From Sporosarcina sp. ZBG7A (lineage in GTDB: Bacteria > Bacillota > Bacilli > Bacillales_A > Planococcaceae), in contig NZ_JWIB01000016.1 in NCBI RefSeq assembly GCF_000813425.1, positions 17,123 to 81,122 of the forward strand: 64,000 nt of DNA. The letters run 5' to 3'. This document shows, piece after piece, positions 49,839 through 60,501 of this stretch (position 1 is the stretch's first letter; each line of letters starts with the position of its first letter). A program made the translations under genes and the position numbers. A model generated the notes under the pieces. That model ran no database searches and was not told where the DNA came from. It saw only the letters and a list, made by a program, of their open reading frames with translations.

Positions 49839-51584
49839 ATGGGAGAAAGTACTAAGCGTTATTTGAAATTCGTAAAACCATACACCTGGCAGATTGTATT
49901 AACTGTTATCATCGGAATCATCAAGTTTGCAATTCCACTATTTATCCCTTTTCTCATTAAAATTGTAATCGATGACGTCATTGGTTCACAAACGATGACA
50001 GCAGATGAAAAAACTACACAACTTTTCTATTGGCTTGGCGGAACGGCGCTTGTGTTTTTCATTATACGACCACCGGTTGAATATTACCGCCAATATTACG
50101 CACAGTTAGTGAGTAACAAAATCCTGTATGATATCCGTCAAAATCTGTATGGACATTTGCAAAAATTAAGCATGCGTTTTTATGCGGAAACGCGTGCAGG
50201 TGAAGTGATCTCTAGGATTATCAATGACGTTGAACAAACGAAAAACTTCGTCATGATTGGGTTAATGAACGTTTGGTTGGACTTGGCGACAATTCTGATT
50301 GCTATTGCGATTATGCTCACGATGGACGTGCCATTAACACTCGTAACGTTACTTGCATTCCCATTTTATGCGTTCAGCGTGAAACACTTCTTCGGTAAAC
50401 TGCGCAAGCTTACGGGCGAACGTTCGCAGGCACTTGCTAACGTCCAAAGCTATTTGCATGAACGGGTCGCAGGGGTAAGTGTCATTAAAAGTTTTTCACT
50501 GGAGGAAATTGAACAGGATCGTTTTGATGAGACAAATGGGAAGTTTCTCGACAAAGCAATTGAACATACAAAATGGAATGCGAAGGCATTTGCCGTAGTT
50601 AACACCATTACAGACGTCGCCCCGTTGTTGGTCATTACATATGCGGGATATCAAGTTATCAATGGTTCACTGTCTGTCGGAACGATGGTTGCATTTATTG
50701 CATACATTGAACGTCTATACAGTCCATTACGCAGACTCGTCAACGCGTCAACTTCTTTGACACAGTCGTTTGCGTCAATGGACCGTGTATTTGAATTGAT
50801 GGAAGAACCTTATGAAGTGACGGATAAAAAAGATGCACGAGCATTGCCAGCAATTCAAGGTGAAATTAGTTTCGATCATGTGGAATTCGCCTACGAGAAA
50901 GAAGGATTTCCCGTCCTGAAAGATATGAATTTCACTGTAAAACCAGGAGAAACTGTTGCACTCGTTGGTATGAGCGGTGGCGGAAAGTCTACCATTGTCA
51001 GTCTGATTCCACGTTTTTATGATGTAACCGGTGGTGCAATCCGAATTGACGGACATGACATACGGGATATCCAAACGAAAACGTTGCGGGACCAAATTGG
51101 TATGGTGTTACAAGATAGTATCCTGTTCAGTGACTCCGTACGCAGCAATATCCTGATGGGTAAACCGGATGCGTCTGAAGAAGAGATCGTGTCCGCTGCA
51201 AAAGCTGCAAATGCACACGACTTCATTATGGAGTTGCCAGATGGGTACGATACGAAAGTGGGCGAACGGGGCGTTAAACTCTCAGGGGGGCAAAAACAGC
51301 GTCTTTCGATCGCGCGTGTGTTTTTGAAAAACCCACCGATGCTCATATTGGATGAAGCCACTTCAGCGCTAGACCTGGAAAGTGAGGCTTTAATTCAAGA
51401 ATCGTTGAGTCGACTTGCTCACGACCGGACGACCGTGATTGTTGCGCATAGATTATCTACGATTACGCATGCAGACAAAATTTTAGTCATTGACCATGGT
51501 GAGTTGAAAGAACTAGGTACACATGCCCAGCTCATCGAACAGCAAGGAATCTACTATGATTTGTTTCAAGTTCAAACAATATAA
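49839..51584 (+). CDS. ygaD: Homodimeric ABC exporter half transporter (YgaD-like)
   Basis: This 581 aa protein has six membrane helices and one ATPase domain. Walker [10 protein letters not shown], signature [10 protein letters not shown] and Walker [16 protein letters not shown], with the catalytic Glu, are all consensus, so it can work as a homodimer, unlike the pair at 13.8-17.4 kb. Export of lipids or drugs is likely, but the substrate is unknown. Context matches B. subtilis ygaD. Confidence 0.9.
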   Translation: MGESTKRYLKFVKPYTWQIVLTVIIGIIKFAIPLFIPFLIKIVIDDVIGSQTMTADEKTTQLFYWLGGTALVFFIIRPPVEYYRQYYAQLVSNKILYDIRQNLYGHLQKLSMRFYAETRAGEVISRIINDVEQTKNFVMIGLMNVWLDLATILIAIAIMLTMDVPLTLVTLLAFPFYAFSVKHFFGKLRKLTGERSQALANVQSYLHERVAGVSVIKSFSLEEIEQDRFDETNGKFLDKAIEHTKWNAKAFAVVNTITDVAPLLVITYAGYQVINGSLSVGTMVAFIAYIERLYSPLRRLVNASTSLTQSFASMDRVFELMEEPYEVTDKKDARALPAIQGEISFDHVEFAYEKEGFPVLKDMNFTVKPGETVALVGMSGGGKSTIVSLIPRFYDVTGGAIRIDGHDIRDIQTKTLRDQIGMVLQDSILFSDSVRSNILMGKPDASEEEIVSAAKAANAHDFIMELPDGYDTKVGERGVKLSGGQKQRLSIARVFLKNPPMLILDEATSALDLESEALIQESLSRLAHDRTTVIVAHRLSTITHADKILVIDHGELKELGTHAQLIEQQGIYYDLFQVQTI

Positions 51585-51589
51585 ACACA

Positions 51590-51631
51590 AGCAGACAATT
51601 AGAGGGTAACTCTTAATTGTCTGCTTTTTTT
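51590..51631 (+). terminator. Terminator of ygaD
   Basis: AGCAGACAATTA pairs with TAATTGTCTGCT, followed by seven T. Confidence 0.93.
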
Positions 51632-51650
51632 GATTGTATTGAAAATTGTC

Positions 51651-51678
51651 TTGATTTACATATTAAAAAACGTATAAT
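51651..51678 (+). promoter_or_regulatory. SigA-type promoter of the peptide permease operon
   Basis: TTGATT (51651-51656) and a perfect TATAAT (51673-51678) are 16 bases apart, 51 bases before appD. Confidence 0.7.
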
Positions 51679-51728
51679 ACTGAATAGAAGTTATTTTTAG
51701 AAAAATAGTATTGGGAGAGGGCGGTACC

Positions 51729-52751
51729 ATGAGCGAACGAAAAAAGGTCTTAGAAGTTAAAGACTTGCAGACCACTTTTTTTACTGACTCAGGAGCAATC
51801 CCGGCAGTCGACCACGTCGATTTCTTTGTGAGAGAAGGGGAAGTGCTCGGGATAGTGGGGGAATCAGGTTGTGGGAAAAGCGTGACCTCGCTATCAGTGA
51901 TGGGTCTAGTGCCAAAACCCCCGGGGAAAATTACGGGTGGCGAAATACTATTTCAGGGTAATGACTTGCTGAAGAAAAGCGAGAGAGAAATGCGATACAT
52001 ACGCGGGAATGACATCGCGATGATTTTCCAAGAACCGATGACTTCGTTGAATCCTCTTTTCACAATTGGAAACCAGATGTCTGAAGCGATTTTGATTCAC
52101 GAAAAGAAATGGTCCAAAAAGCGTGCTCGTGCCCGAGCGGTTGAAATGTTGAAGCTAGTCGGTTTGCCTCGTGCTGATGAACTGATTGACGAATATCCTC
52201 ATCAGTTATCAGGTGGAATGCGACAGCGAGTAATGATCGCAATGGCACTCGTTTGTGATCCGAAGGTCCTCATTGCAGATGAGCCGACTACCGCGCTGGA
52301 CGTAACGATTCAAGCTCAGATCTTGAAGTTGATGAAAGAACTGAACACCCGACTCGACACAGCGATTATGCTGATCACTCATGACTTAGGCGTCGTAGCT
52401 GAAACCTGCGAACGAGTCATTGTCATGTATGCGGGTCAGGTAATTGAAGAGGCTTCAGTCAAAAAGATATTCGAAGATCCTCAACATCCTTACACAAAAG
52501 GACTTATTCAATCGGTACCGGATATGCGTTATAAAAAAGATCGACTCTACTCGATTCCAGGTAACGTACCAAAGCCGGGTACCATTAAAAAAGGCTGTAA
52601 GTTCGCGGCTCGATGTGAATTTGCATTTGACCGGTGTTTAGCAGAAGATCCTGCACTGATTCAAACAGAAACGGGTCATCAGACGAGATGCTTCTTATAT
52701 AGTGAGGAAGGAGTGACGCAAGATGGACCAAAAGCCTTTGTTGAAAGTTGA
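51729..52751 (+). CDS. appD: Oligopeptide ABC transporter ATP-binding protein AppD/OppD
   Basis: This 340 aa ATPase has Walker A GESGCGKSV, signature LSGGMRQRV and Walker B LIADEPTTALD. The C-terminal oligopeptide-type domain holds the four-cysteine cluster GCKFAARCEFAFDRC plus TRC. Gene order D-F-A-B-C matches the B. subtilis app operon. ATG 51729 is the start; its end overlaps appF by 29 bases. Confidence 0.9.
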   Translation: MSERKKVLEVKDLQTTFFTDSGAIPAVDHVDFFVREGEVLGIVGESGCGKSVTSLSVMGLVPKPPGKITGGEILFQGNDLLKKSEREMRYIRGNDIAMIFQEPMTSLNPLFTIGNQMSEAILIHEKKWSKKRARARAVEMLKLVGLPRADELIDEYPHQLSGGMRQRVMIAMALVCDPKVLIADEPTTALDVTIQAQILKLMKELNTRLDTAIMLITHDLGVVAETCERVIVMYAGQVIEEASVKKIFEDPQHPYTKGLIQSVPDMRYKKDRLYSIPGNVPKPGTIKKGCKFAARCEFAFDRCLAEDPALIQTETGHQTRCFLYSEEGVTQDGPKAFVES

Positions 52752-53748
52752 AGGTCTTAAAAAGTATTTCCCTATTAAGAAGGGGCTGTTAGGAAGAACG
52801 GTAGGACATGTAAAAGCAGTAGATGACATATCGTTCTATGTAAATAAAGGCGAAACGCTTGGGATAGTTGGGGAAAGTGGTTGTGGAAAATCGACAACGG
52901 GTCGGGTTCTCATGAGACTATTGGAACCGACTGAAGGAACCGTTGAGTTCGATGGGAAAGAATTGACTTCTTTGTCATCGTCTGAAATGAGAAAGATGCG
53001 ACGGGATATTCAAATGGTGTTCCAAGATCCGTATGCTTCACTGAATCCACGGCATACAATTGGAAAGATTCTTGAAGAACCACTTCTCGTACATGGCATT
53101 TCAGATGCGAAGGAACGGAAAAAATCTGTTATTAAGTTCTTAGAAATTGTCGGTCTAAGTGCTTTTCATGCAAAGCGTTATCCTCACCAATTTAGTGGTG
53201 GTCAACGACAACGTATCGGTATTGCGCGTGCACTGATGACCAATCCGAAACTGATCATTGCGGATGAACCTGTATCTGCGCTTGATGTGTCGATTCAAGC
53301 ACAGGTGTTGAATTTAATGCAAGATCTTCAAAAAGAGTTTGACTTGACCTACATTTTCATCGCCCACGACCTTGGTGTAGTCCGTCACATTAGCGATCGA
53401 GTTGGGGTGATGTATTTAGGGAAGATGGTGGAACTTGCTCCAAGTGAACAGCTGTATGCAACACCACTTCATCCATATACAAAAGCGTTACTTTCAGCCG
53501 TACCTGTCCCAGATCCCGACTATGTGAAAGAGCAAGTGATGATCGATGGTGACATTCCGAGCCCAGCAAACCCGCCATCAGGATGTACGTTCCATACACG
53601 CTGTCCATTTAAAATGGATATTTGTACGAAAGTCTCACCCCAATTGATGGAACATGAGAATGGTCAATCTGTCGCTTGTCACCTCTATAGTGAACAAGCC
53701 GGCAATGACATAGAAATGAAAGAAAAAGAGATGGAGGGGTCCTTATGA
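52723..53748 (+). CDS. appF: Oligopeptide ABC transporter ATP-binding protein AppF/OppF
   Basis: This 341 aa second ATPase has Walker A GESGCGKST, signature FSGGQRQRIG and Walker B LIADEPVSALD, plus the cysteine cluster SGCTFHTRCPFKMDIC. AAGGAG lies inside the end of appD, ten bases before ATG 52723. It overlaps the receptor gene by four bases (ATGA). With AppD it makes the ATPase pair of the permease. Confidence 0.9.
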   Translation: MDQKPLLKVEGLKKYFPIKKGLLGRTVGHVKAVDDISFYVNKGETLGIVGESGCGKSTTGRVLMRLLEPTEGTVEFDGKELTSLSSSEMRKMRRDIQMVFQDPYASLNPRHTIGKILEEPLLVHGISDAKERKKSVIKFLEIVGLSAFHAKRYPHQFSGGQRQRIGIARALMTNPKLIIADEPVSALDVSIQAQVLNLMQDLQKEFDLTYIFIAHDLGVVRHISDRVGVMYLGKMVELAPSEQLYATPLHPYTKALLSAVPVPDPDYVKEQVMIDGDIPSPANPPSGCTFHTRCPFKMDICTKVSPQLMEHENGQSVACHLYSEQAGNDIEMKEKEMEGSL

Positions 53749-55361
53749 GAAAAGGGAAATTATGGTCACTTGCGCTTGTCATGCTTCTCGTTCTTTCAAC
53801 GGCACTTGCTGCTTGTGGAAGTGACGACAAAGAACAGGGCGCAGAAAAAGATGGTGAGAAGGCTAGCGGGAAGGAAAAGACGTTAGTATTCGGACGCGGA
53901 GGGGATTCAACTTCTCTCGATCCGTCACGTGTTACTGAAGGAGAAACATTTAAAGTTACTGTCAATCTATTCGAAACACTTGTGAACTTCGGTGAGCAAG
54001 ATACTACGGTTCAACCGGGTCTTGCAAAAGAGTGGAGCACATCTGAAGACGGATTGACGTATACATTCAAGTTAGAAGAAGGCGTTAAGTTCCACGATGG
54101 AACAGACTTTAACGCAGATGCAGTTGTAGCGAACTTCGCACGTTGGGCATCAGGAGACGCTGAAAAGTTTCCATACTATAGTTCAATGTTCGGTGGGTTT
54201 GACGGAGACGAAGCTGCTGTGATCGAATCTGTTACGGCTGAAGACGAAAACACAGTCGCTATCACACTTAAGCGTCCACAAGCACCATTCTTGAAAAACA
54301 TAGCAATGAGCATGTTTGCGATTTCAAGTCCTGAAGCATTTGCAAAAGGGGACGACGAATACGAGCGTAATCCAGTAGGAACAGGTCCATTCAAGTTTGT
54401 AGAATGGAAAGCGAACGATTCAATTACGATTGAAAAGAACGCGGATTACTGGCAAGAAGGACTTCCTAAGCTTGATAAAGTCGTATTCCGTTCAATTCCG
54501 GATAACGCAGCACGTTTGAACGCATTGACAGCAGGTGAAATCGATTTGGCTGATGGCATCAACCCTGCGGATGGTGCGAAAATCGAAGGAGATTCTAAAC
54601 TTCAGTTGTTCGAGCGTCCTTCTATGAACGTTGGCTACCTAGGGTTAACAGTAACACGCCCTCCGTTCGACAAGAAGGAAGTACGTCAGGCGATGAACTA
54701 TGCAATCGATAAGCAAACAATCATTGATTCGTTCTTTGAAGGTCGTGCAGAAATTGCGAAAAACCCAATGCCTTCATCGATCTCTGGGTACAATGACGAA
54801 ATTGAAGAATATGCATATGCTCCTGAAAAGGCAAAAGAATTATTGAAAGCAGCCGGACTTGAAGATGGATTTGAAATGGAACTATGGGCAATGCCGGTTC
54901 CACGTCCATATATGCCTGATGGCACGAAGGTTGCAGAAGTAATCCAGAGCAACTTGGCGGATGTAGGCATCAAAGCAAAAATCGTTTCTTATGAGTGGGC
55001 AACATATCTAGACAAAGCAAGTAAAGGTGAAGCGGATGCCTTCATGCTTGGATGGACAGGAGATAACGGCGACGCTGATAACTTCCTATACGTTCTATTG
55101 GATGAAGACAATATCGCAAGCAACAACTACACGTATTACAAAAATGATGAAACTCACAAATTGTTCCTTGAAGCTCAAACTGAAGTTGATGAAGATAAGC
55201 GTAATGAGCTTTACATGAAAGCACAAGAAATCCTTCATGAAGAAGCTCCATGGGTACCACTTGCTCACTCGACTCCACTACTTGGTGGAGCAGCAGATCT
55301 CACTGGATTTGTACCACATCCAACAGGATCTGACTTGCTTTCAAATGTAGATTTTAAGTAA
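53745..55361 (+). CDS. appA: Peptide ABC transporter substrate-binding lipoprotein (AppA/DppE-like)
   Basis: This 538 aa family 5 extracellular solute-binding protein has a lipobox (LAAC, Cys23) and family segments LVNFGEQDTTVQPGLAKEW, RNPVGTGPFKFVEWKANDS and LMLGWTGDNGDADNFLY. The last one resembles DppA/GsiB receptors, so dipeptides, short peptides or glutathione are possible cargoes. Nickel chelates are an alternative because the family also includes NikA. A partial terminator follows, which may raise its level over the permeases. Confidence 0.88.
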   Translation: MRKGKLWSLALVMLLVLSTALAACGSDDKEQGAEKDGEKASGKEKTLVFGRGGDSTSLDPSRVTEGETFKVTVNLFETLVNFGEQDTTVQPGLAKEWSTSEDGLTYTFKLEEGVKFHDGTDFNADAVVANFARWASGDAEKFPYYSSMFGGFDGDEAAVIESVTAEDENTVAITLKRPQAPFLKNIAMSMFAISSPEAFAKGDDEYERNPVGTGPFKFVEWKANDSITIEKNADYWQEGLPKLDKVVFRSIPDNAARLNALTAGEIDLADGINPADGAKIEGDSKLQLFERPSMNVGYLGLTVTRPPFDKKEVRQAMNYAIDKQTIIDSFFEGRAEIAKNPMPSSISGYNDEIEEYAYAPEKAKELLKAAGLEDGFEMELWAMPVPRPYMPDGTKVAEVIQSNLADVGIKAKIVSYEWATYLDKASKGEADAFMLGWTGDNGDADNFLYVLLDEDNIASNNYTYYKNDETHKLFLEAQTEVDEDKRNELYMKAQEILHEEAPWVPLAHSTPLLGGAADLTGFVPHPTGSDLLSNVDFK

Positions 55362-55380
55362 TCCTGTGTTCCACATGAAT

Positions 55381-55428
55381 GTGTGAAGGGGGAAGGCGCT
55401 AAGCCATATCCCCCTTTCATGTTTTAAA
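55381..55428 (+). terminator. Intra-operon hairpin after appA
   Basis: GTGaAAGGGGG-type arm (TGAAGGGGGA) pairs with TCCCCCTTTCA, followed by TGTTTT. It probably ends or stabilises part of the transcript, giving more receptor than permease. Confidence 0.65.
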
Positions 55429-55477
55429 AAGGACTGTTCTGCGCTAAAGGAAAAAAGAGCGATGAGAGGTGAACCGA

Positions 55478-56482
55478 ATGCTCAGTTACATAGGAAAAAG
55501 ACTATTTCAACTTATCCCCGTGCTGTTAGGAATGACGTTTGTTGTCTTTATGATGATCCGTGCGATTCCTGGAAATCCAGCTCAAGTCATATTAGGTCAA
55601 CAAGCAACACCTGAGGCGGTTGCTGCACTCAATGCGAAATTAGGTCTCGATCAGCCGTGGTACATTCAATTTTTCAGTTATCTAAAAGGTCTATTCACTG
55701 GGGACTTAGGAGAATCGATGAGAACAAGACTGCCAGTTGCAGATGAAATCTGGCCGTATCTTGCAGCGACACTTGAACTTGCCTTATTTGCGATGATTAT
55801 CGCAGTTGTTATTGGCATCAACGCAGGAATCATATCAGCTTGGTTCCAAAATTCGTGGTTCGACTATACGGCAATGATTTTAGCTCTTGTCGGTGTATCG
55901 ATGCCTATCTTCTGGCTTGGTCTACTCGGACAATGGGCATTTGCCATCGAACTTCAATGGCTACCGACAACGGGACGTGAGCAAGTTCGGGATCCTGTTT
56001 CAGCAATAACGAATTTGTATATGATAGATGCCATGTTGAATGGTAGATTCGATCAGGTATGGGAAGTGTTTAAGCATTTAATCCTCCCAGGGCTCGCACT
56101 TGCAACGATTCCGATGGCGATCATTGCACGAATGACGCGATCCAGTATGCTCGAAGTAATGCGTTCAGATTATATCCGGACAGCACGTGCGAAGGGGCAG
56201 AAGATGTTTTGGGTTGTCTATAAGCACGCTTTGAAAAATGCAATTATTCCAGTTTTGACGATTGTAGGACTACAAATGGGGATGCTTCTTGGTGGCGCTA
56301 TTCTTACAGAAACGATTTTTGCTTGGCCAGGAATCGGACGCTATATCTATGACGCCATTAATTATAGAGATTACCCCGTCATCCAGTCCGGCATTCTGAT
56401 CGTCGCATTCTTCTTCGTGATGATCAACCTCATCGTTGACTTACTCTATGGTGTGATCGATCCGAGGATAAAATATGACTGA
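55478..56482 (+). CDS. appB: Peptide ABC transporter permease AppB/DppB-like
   Basis: This 334 aa membrane protein has six helices. Signature parts are FVVFMMIRAIPGNPAQVILG near the N-terminus, and the cytoplasmic coupling loop SDYIRTARAKGQKMFWVVYK. GAGAGGTG precedes ATG 55478; the GTG 55469 overlaps that site. It pairs with AppC. Confidence 0.92.
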   Translation: MLSYIGKRLFQLIPVLLGMTFVVFMMIRAIPGNPAQVILGQQATPEAVAALNAKLGLDQPWYIQFFSYLKGLFTGDLGESMRTRLPVADEIWPYLAATLELALFAMIIAVVIGINAGIISAWFQNSWFDYTAMILALVGVSMPIFWLGLLGQWAFAIELQWLPTTGREQVRDPVSAITNLYMIDAMLNGRFDQVWEVFKHLILPGLALATIPMAIIARMTRSSMLEVMRSDYIRTARAKGQKMFWVVYKHALKNAIIPVLTIVGLQMGMLLGGAILTETIFAWPGIGRYIYDAINYRDYPVIQSGILIVAFFFVMINLIVDLLYGVIDPRIKYD

Positions 56483-56499
56483 GGAAGGAGGTTGGTACC

Positions 56500-57396
56500 A
56501 TGTCTGAACTGACACCAAAGATAGATGGGATTGCAGAAGCGCAAATTGAGAAAGAGTCCGGACCATGGCGCGATGCCTGGCTTGGCTTTAGAAAGAGTAA
56601 AGTGGCAGTGGTGGGAATGGCAGTCGTCTTACTTTTTGTTATTCTTGCCATTTTGGCACCGTGGATCACTCCTCAAGGCATTAACGATCAGAATATGGCG
56701 GACCGGCTCCATCCCCCTTCTGCTGAGTATTGGTTTGGGACGGATGATTTCGGACGGGATATCCTTTCAAGAATTATCCATGGAGCTCGTATTTCGTTAG
56801 CCGTCGGATTCTTCTCCGTAATCGGTTCCGTAGTGGTGGGGAGTATTCTAGGAATTATTGCAGGATATTATGGACGTTGGGTGGATGTCATCATTTCTCG
56901 TATCTTCGACATCATGCTTGCGTTTCCGTCCATCTTGCTCGCCATCGCGATTGTTGCTGTACTCGGACCAAGTTTACAAAATGCACTCATTGCTATCGCG
57001 ACCATCAACGTACCGAACTTCGGTAGGCTGATCCGTTCGAAAGTGCTCAGTATTAAGGAAGATGAGTACATCACGTCTGCGAAAGCGATTGGGATGAAGG
57101 ATGCTCGGATTTTGTTTTCACACATTTTACCGAATTCGATGGCACCAGTTATTGTACAAGGAACCCTTGCTATTGCGACAGCAATTCTTGAAGCGGCTGC
57201 TCTTGGCTTCCTTGGTTTAGGAGCTCAAGCCCCTCAACCAGAGTGGGGGAAGATGCTAGCGGATTCTAAGGATTACTTACAGTCTGCTCCATGGACGATG
57301 ATTTTCCCTGGACTTGCCATTATGTTGACGGTTTTGGGATTTAACTTAATGGGAGACGGATTGCGAGATGCACTCGATCCGAAAATGAAAAGCTAA
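56500..57396 (+). CDS. appC: Peptide ABC transporter permease AppC/DppC-like
   Basis: This 298 aa membrane protein has an N-terminal cytoplasmic stretch then six helices. Family parts: HPPSAEYWFGTDDFGRDILS, GARISLAVGF and coupling loop EDEYITSAKAIGMKDARILF, with LGFLGLGAQAPQPEWGKML near the end. AAGGAGG precedes ATG 56500. It is the last gene of the operon. Confidence 0.92.
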   Translation: MSELTPKIDGIAEAQIEKESGPWRDAWLGFRKSKVAVVGMAVVLLFVILAILAPWITPQGINDQNMADRLHPPSAEYWFGTDDFGRDILSRIIHGARISLAVGFFSVIGSVVVGSILGIIAGYYGRWVDVIISRIFDIMLAFPSILLAIAIVAVLGPSLQNALIAIATINVPNFGRLIRSKVLSIKEDEYITSAKAIGMKDARILFSHILPNSMAPVIVQGTLAIATAILEAAALGFLGLGAQAPQPEWGKMLADSKDYLQSAPWTMIFPGLAIMLTVLGFNLMGDGLRDALDPKMKS

Positions 57397-57431
57397 AAAC
57401 CTAGAGGCTCACGTAGCCTCTAGGTTTTTTA
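57397..57431. terminator. Bidirectional terminator of appC and ygaE
   Basis: AAACCTAGAGGCT pairs with AGCCTCTAGGTTT around CACGT, followed by T-run; the ygaE stop codon touches its end. Confidence 0.93.
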
Positions 57432-58514
57432 ATAGATTTCATCTTCAAATTTAGTATTCGCTTCACTGTCATATCTGCGCTGATACGTAACAACAAGACT
57501 ATCCAAATGCTCGAGTTGTTCTTCATAGTTAAGAATAGATGAGAGTATGTGAAGTAAGTAGTAAGTGGAGAACTCTTCATCTTCTTCTTTAGTAAGAACA
57601 ATCTCTTTCACAAAGATTTCCATTACTTCGTGTCGCTGGATATACTCATCATGAAGTCCAGTACTTAACTGATCTGATTTTAACTTACCGACAAATTTCA
57701 GGTGCAGTTGCTCATGATACGTAAGGATGGCATCCAAACGTTCTTGCACCATCATCTTAAAGTGGTCAGGTAATACTGCCAGCTCACTTTCGTACAAATG
57801 AAGTTTTTTCAGAACTTGTAAACTTGCGTTCGAAGCAACAATCATTTGACGATAAATAACGAGCTTACGTGCTTTTGCATATTGGTTCTTCTTCAAATAG
57901 TACCGTTCTTCTTTATACAACGAGTATAGCTGATCGATATTCGTCAGTTGTTCTCTTGAGTTTACAATTACGTTTTTGGTTGCGATAAAGTCAGATGCTT
58001 GTCGACCGGTCAGCCGGATCCAACGAATGATTTCGTCTTGAACTTGGTGAATTGATTGGAATAGCTTTACTTCGTACTTTGGCGGCATGAATATGAGATT
58101 TACTAAAAATGCTGCTAGGACTCCGATTAGAATCGTTAAAACTCGAAGTGACGCGAGTAAGAGATAGTCATCTCCCTGGATTTCCATGACAGCAACCGTG
58201 GTGACGAGTGCAAGGCCAATCGATTTTTCCAGACCTAGTTTAAGCATGACTAATATAACAATCACAGCTGCAAGTCCGATGATGACCAGCTGATGTCCGA
58301 AGATTAGAATGAAGACAACCCCGATAGTGGCACCGATCAAGTTACCTTGAATTCGTTCAATAACTTGTAAATATGACCTGTAAATGGTCGGCTGTATCGC
58401 GAATATCGCAGCAATCCCTGCAAACACAGGACTGGGCAAGTTGAGCAATTGTGCAACGAACAAGGCGAAGACAATCGCAATACCCGTTTTCAAACTTCGG
58501 GCACCAAGTTTCAT
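57429..58514 (-). CDS. ygaE: Aromatic-acid-exporter-family membrane protein (YgaE-like)
   Basis: This 361 aa protein has six closely packed helices in residues 8-150 (with GIAAIFAIQPTIYRSYLQ and ERIQGNLIGATIGV) and a long charged, helical cytoplasmic tail. This is the FUSC/ArAE layout. Export of aromatic acids is the family guess and is untested here. It precedes gsaB on the opposite side as in B. subtilis. Confidence 0.82.
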   Translation of the reverse strand: MKLGARSLKTGIAIVFALFVAQLLNLPSPVFAGIAAIFAIQPTIYRSYLQVIERIQGNLIGATIGVVFILIFGHQLVIIGLAAVIVILVMLKLGLEKSIGLALVTTVAVMEIQGDDYLLLASLRVLTILIGVLAAFLVNLIFMPPKYEVKLFQSIHQVQDEIIRWIRLTGRQASDFIATKNVIVNSREQLTNIDQLYSLYKEERYYLKKNQYAKARKLVIYRQMIVASNASLQVLKKLHLYESELAVLPDHFKMMVQERLDAILTYHEQLHLKFVGKLKSDQLSTGLHDEYIQRHEVMEIFVKEIVLTKEEDEEFSTYYLLHILSSILNYEEQLEHLDSLVVTYQRRYDSEANTKFEDEIY

Positions 58515-58589
58515 GAATGTATTCCTCTCTTTAACGGTCTCTTTTGCGCTACTTTACAATAAATTCCGGCGTGGGTCAACAATCCTCTA

Positions 58590-59879
58590 TTAAAGTAATT
58601 CAGCAAACGCCATATCTACAGCAATTAATGTATCTTGAATATCTTTTTCTGTATGAGCAGACGTAATGAACCAAGCTTCGTATTTAGAAGGAGCTAAGTT
58701 GACGCCATTCTTCAACAAGAGTTTGAAGAATTTGCCGAATCGTTCGCCATCTGTTGCCTCTGCTTGATCGTAATTTACGATTGTCTCTTCTGTAAAGAAA
58801 ACAGTTAAGGCTCCACATTTACGGTTGATAGTAATCGGAACATGGTGTTTCTTTGCAGATTGGAGAATTCCTTCTTCCAACATTGCCCCAAGGCGATCCA
58901 ATTCTGTGTAAAGACCTGGAGTTTGAAGAACTTCCAGACATGCGATACCTGACAACATTGACGCCGGATTACCTGCCATAGTTCCTGCCTGATATGCAGG
59001 TCCGAGTGGTGCAACGGTATTCATGATTTCTGATTTACCGCCGTAAGCGCCGATTGGCAAACCTCCACCGATAATCTTTCCAAGCGCCATTAAATCTGGC
59101 TCTAGTCCAAGCAGCTCAGCTGCTGATCCATAATGGAAACGGAATGCAGTGATGACTTCATCGTATACGATGAGTGCGCCTTTTTCTTTTGCAATCTCGT
59201 GGACGAGGGGAAGGAAACCTTCTTGAGGTTCAACGATTCCGAAGTTCCCTACGATTGGTTCCACTAAGATACAAGCGATTTCATCGCCCCATTTATCCAT
59301 AGCGCTTTTAAAGCTTTCCGGATCATTGAATGGAATTGTGATTACTTCTTCTGCAATCGTTTTAGGTACCCCTGCAGAGTCTGGAGTTCCGAGTGTTGCA
59401 GGTCCTGAACCAGCCGCAACTAGGACTAAGTCAGAGTGGCCGTGGTAGCAGCCTGCGAATTTCATGATTTTTGTACGACCTGTATAAGCTCTTGAAACTC
59501 GGATAGTTGTCATTACTGCTTCAGTTCCTGAATTGACGAATCGAACTTTATCCAAACCTGGGATTGCTTCTTTGATCATTTTTGCAAATTTCACTTCATG
59601 TTTAGTTGGTGTTCCGTAGAGTAGGCCATTTTCAGCTGCTTTTGTGACTGCTGCTGTTATATGTGGATGGGCATGCCCAGTAATGATCGGTCCATAGGCA
59701 CCTAAGTAGTCAATATACTTATTTCCATCAACGTCCCAGAAATAAGGTCCTTCTGCACGTTCCATAACAGTTGGTGCTCCTCCGCCTACTGCTTTATAGC
59801 CTCGAGATGGGCTGTTGACCCCACCAACAATATGTTCGCACGCTTCTGCATAGATTGTTTCTGAATTAGATCGTTCCAT
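58590..59879 (-). CDS. gsaB: Glutamate-1-semialdehyde 2,1-aminomutase (GsaB/HemL)
   Basis: This 429 aa PLP enzyme converts glutamate-1-semialdehyde to 5-aminolevulinate in heme synthesis. [36 protein letters not shown] and the PLP lysine in [17 protein letters not shown] are intact. As in B. subtilis, this perR-linked copy is probably the second paralog (GsaB), with HemL elsewhere. CGGAGGA precedes ATG 59879; the TTG six codons upstream encompasses that site. Confidence 0.93.
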   Translation of the reverse strand: MERSNSETIYAEACEHIVGGVNSPSRGYKAVGGGAPTVMERAEGPYFWDVDGNKYIDYLGAYGPIITGHAHPHITAAVTKAAENGLLYGTPTKHEVKFAKMIKEAIPGLDKVRFVNSGTEAVMTTIRVSRAYTGRTKIMKFAGCYHGHSDLVLVAAGSGPATLGTPDSAGVPKTIAEEVITIPFNDPESFKSAMDKWGDEIACILVEPIVGNFGIVEPQEGFLPLVHEIAKEKGALIVYDEVITAFRFHYGSAAELLGLEPDLMALGKIIGGGLPIGAYGGKSEIMNTVAPLGPAYQAGTMAGNPASMLSGIACLEVLQTPGLYTELDRLGAMLEEGILQSAKKHHVPITINRKCGALTVFFTEETIVNYDQAEATDGERFGKFFKLLLKNGVNLAPSKYEAWFITSAHTEKDIQDTLIAVDMAFAELL

Positions 59880-60006
59880 TTTTATTCCTCCGTTCAAATC
59901 ACTTCTTCTCTATTTTACCTAATAATGAGCGAAACACCAAAGGAATTGAAAAAGACGGAGTAGTCCGATACTATAATAGGAAAGAATCTGATAGGGGGAA
60001 TGAGAA

Positions 60007-60501
60007 ATGTCGACACTTGAAGGTTTGCATGCACCTGATTTTACTTTGCAAAATGAAAACGGTAATCCAGTTACACTTTCCGATTATGCAGGAAAGAAGT
60101 ATGTGATTCTTTACTTTTATCCTAAAGATGCAACACCGGGTTGTACGTTGGAAGCGCAAACGTTTAAAGAGAGCCATTCCGAGTTTAGTGCACGTGATGC
60201 AGTCATTTTAGGCGTGAGTCCTGATGGTGAAGCTTCCCATACAAAATTTATCGAAAAACACGGACTTCCATTTTCGCTCTTAGCAGATACGGAGCAGACA
60301 GTTTCCGAGCTGTATGGAGTTTGGAAATTGAAAAAGTCATTTGGAAAAGAATATATGGGAGTCGAGCGTTCTACATTCCTTATCGATCCAACAGGTACTG
60401 TTATTAAAGAATGGCGCAAGGTTAAAGTGGACGGTCATATCGATGCCGTTTATCAAACCTTGTTGCAGGTATCTAATGAAGGGAATGATGATTCGCAATG
60501 A
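60007..60501 (+). CDS. bcp: Bcp/PrxQ-type peroxiredoxin lacking the usual resolving cysteine
   Basis: This 164 aa thiol peroxidase has a peroxidatic Cys46 in PKDATPGCTLEAQTF. The resolving cysteine that typically lies five residues later is Gln51 here, and no other cysteine is present, so it is a 1-Cys form needing an external thiol such as bacillithiol. RSTFLIDPTGTV completes the fold. The last four bases overlap the next gene. It lies near perR as in B. subtilis (ygaF). Confidence 0.9.
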   Translation: MSTLEGLHAPDFTLQNENGNPVTLSDYAGKKYVILYFYPKDATPGCTLEAQTFKESHSEFSARDAVILGVSPDGEASHTKFIEKHGLPFSLLADTEQTVSELYGVWKLKKSFGKEYMGVERSTFLIDPTGTVIKEWRKVKVDGHIDAVYQTLLQVSNEGNDDSQ

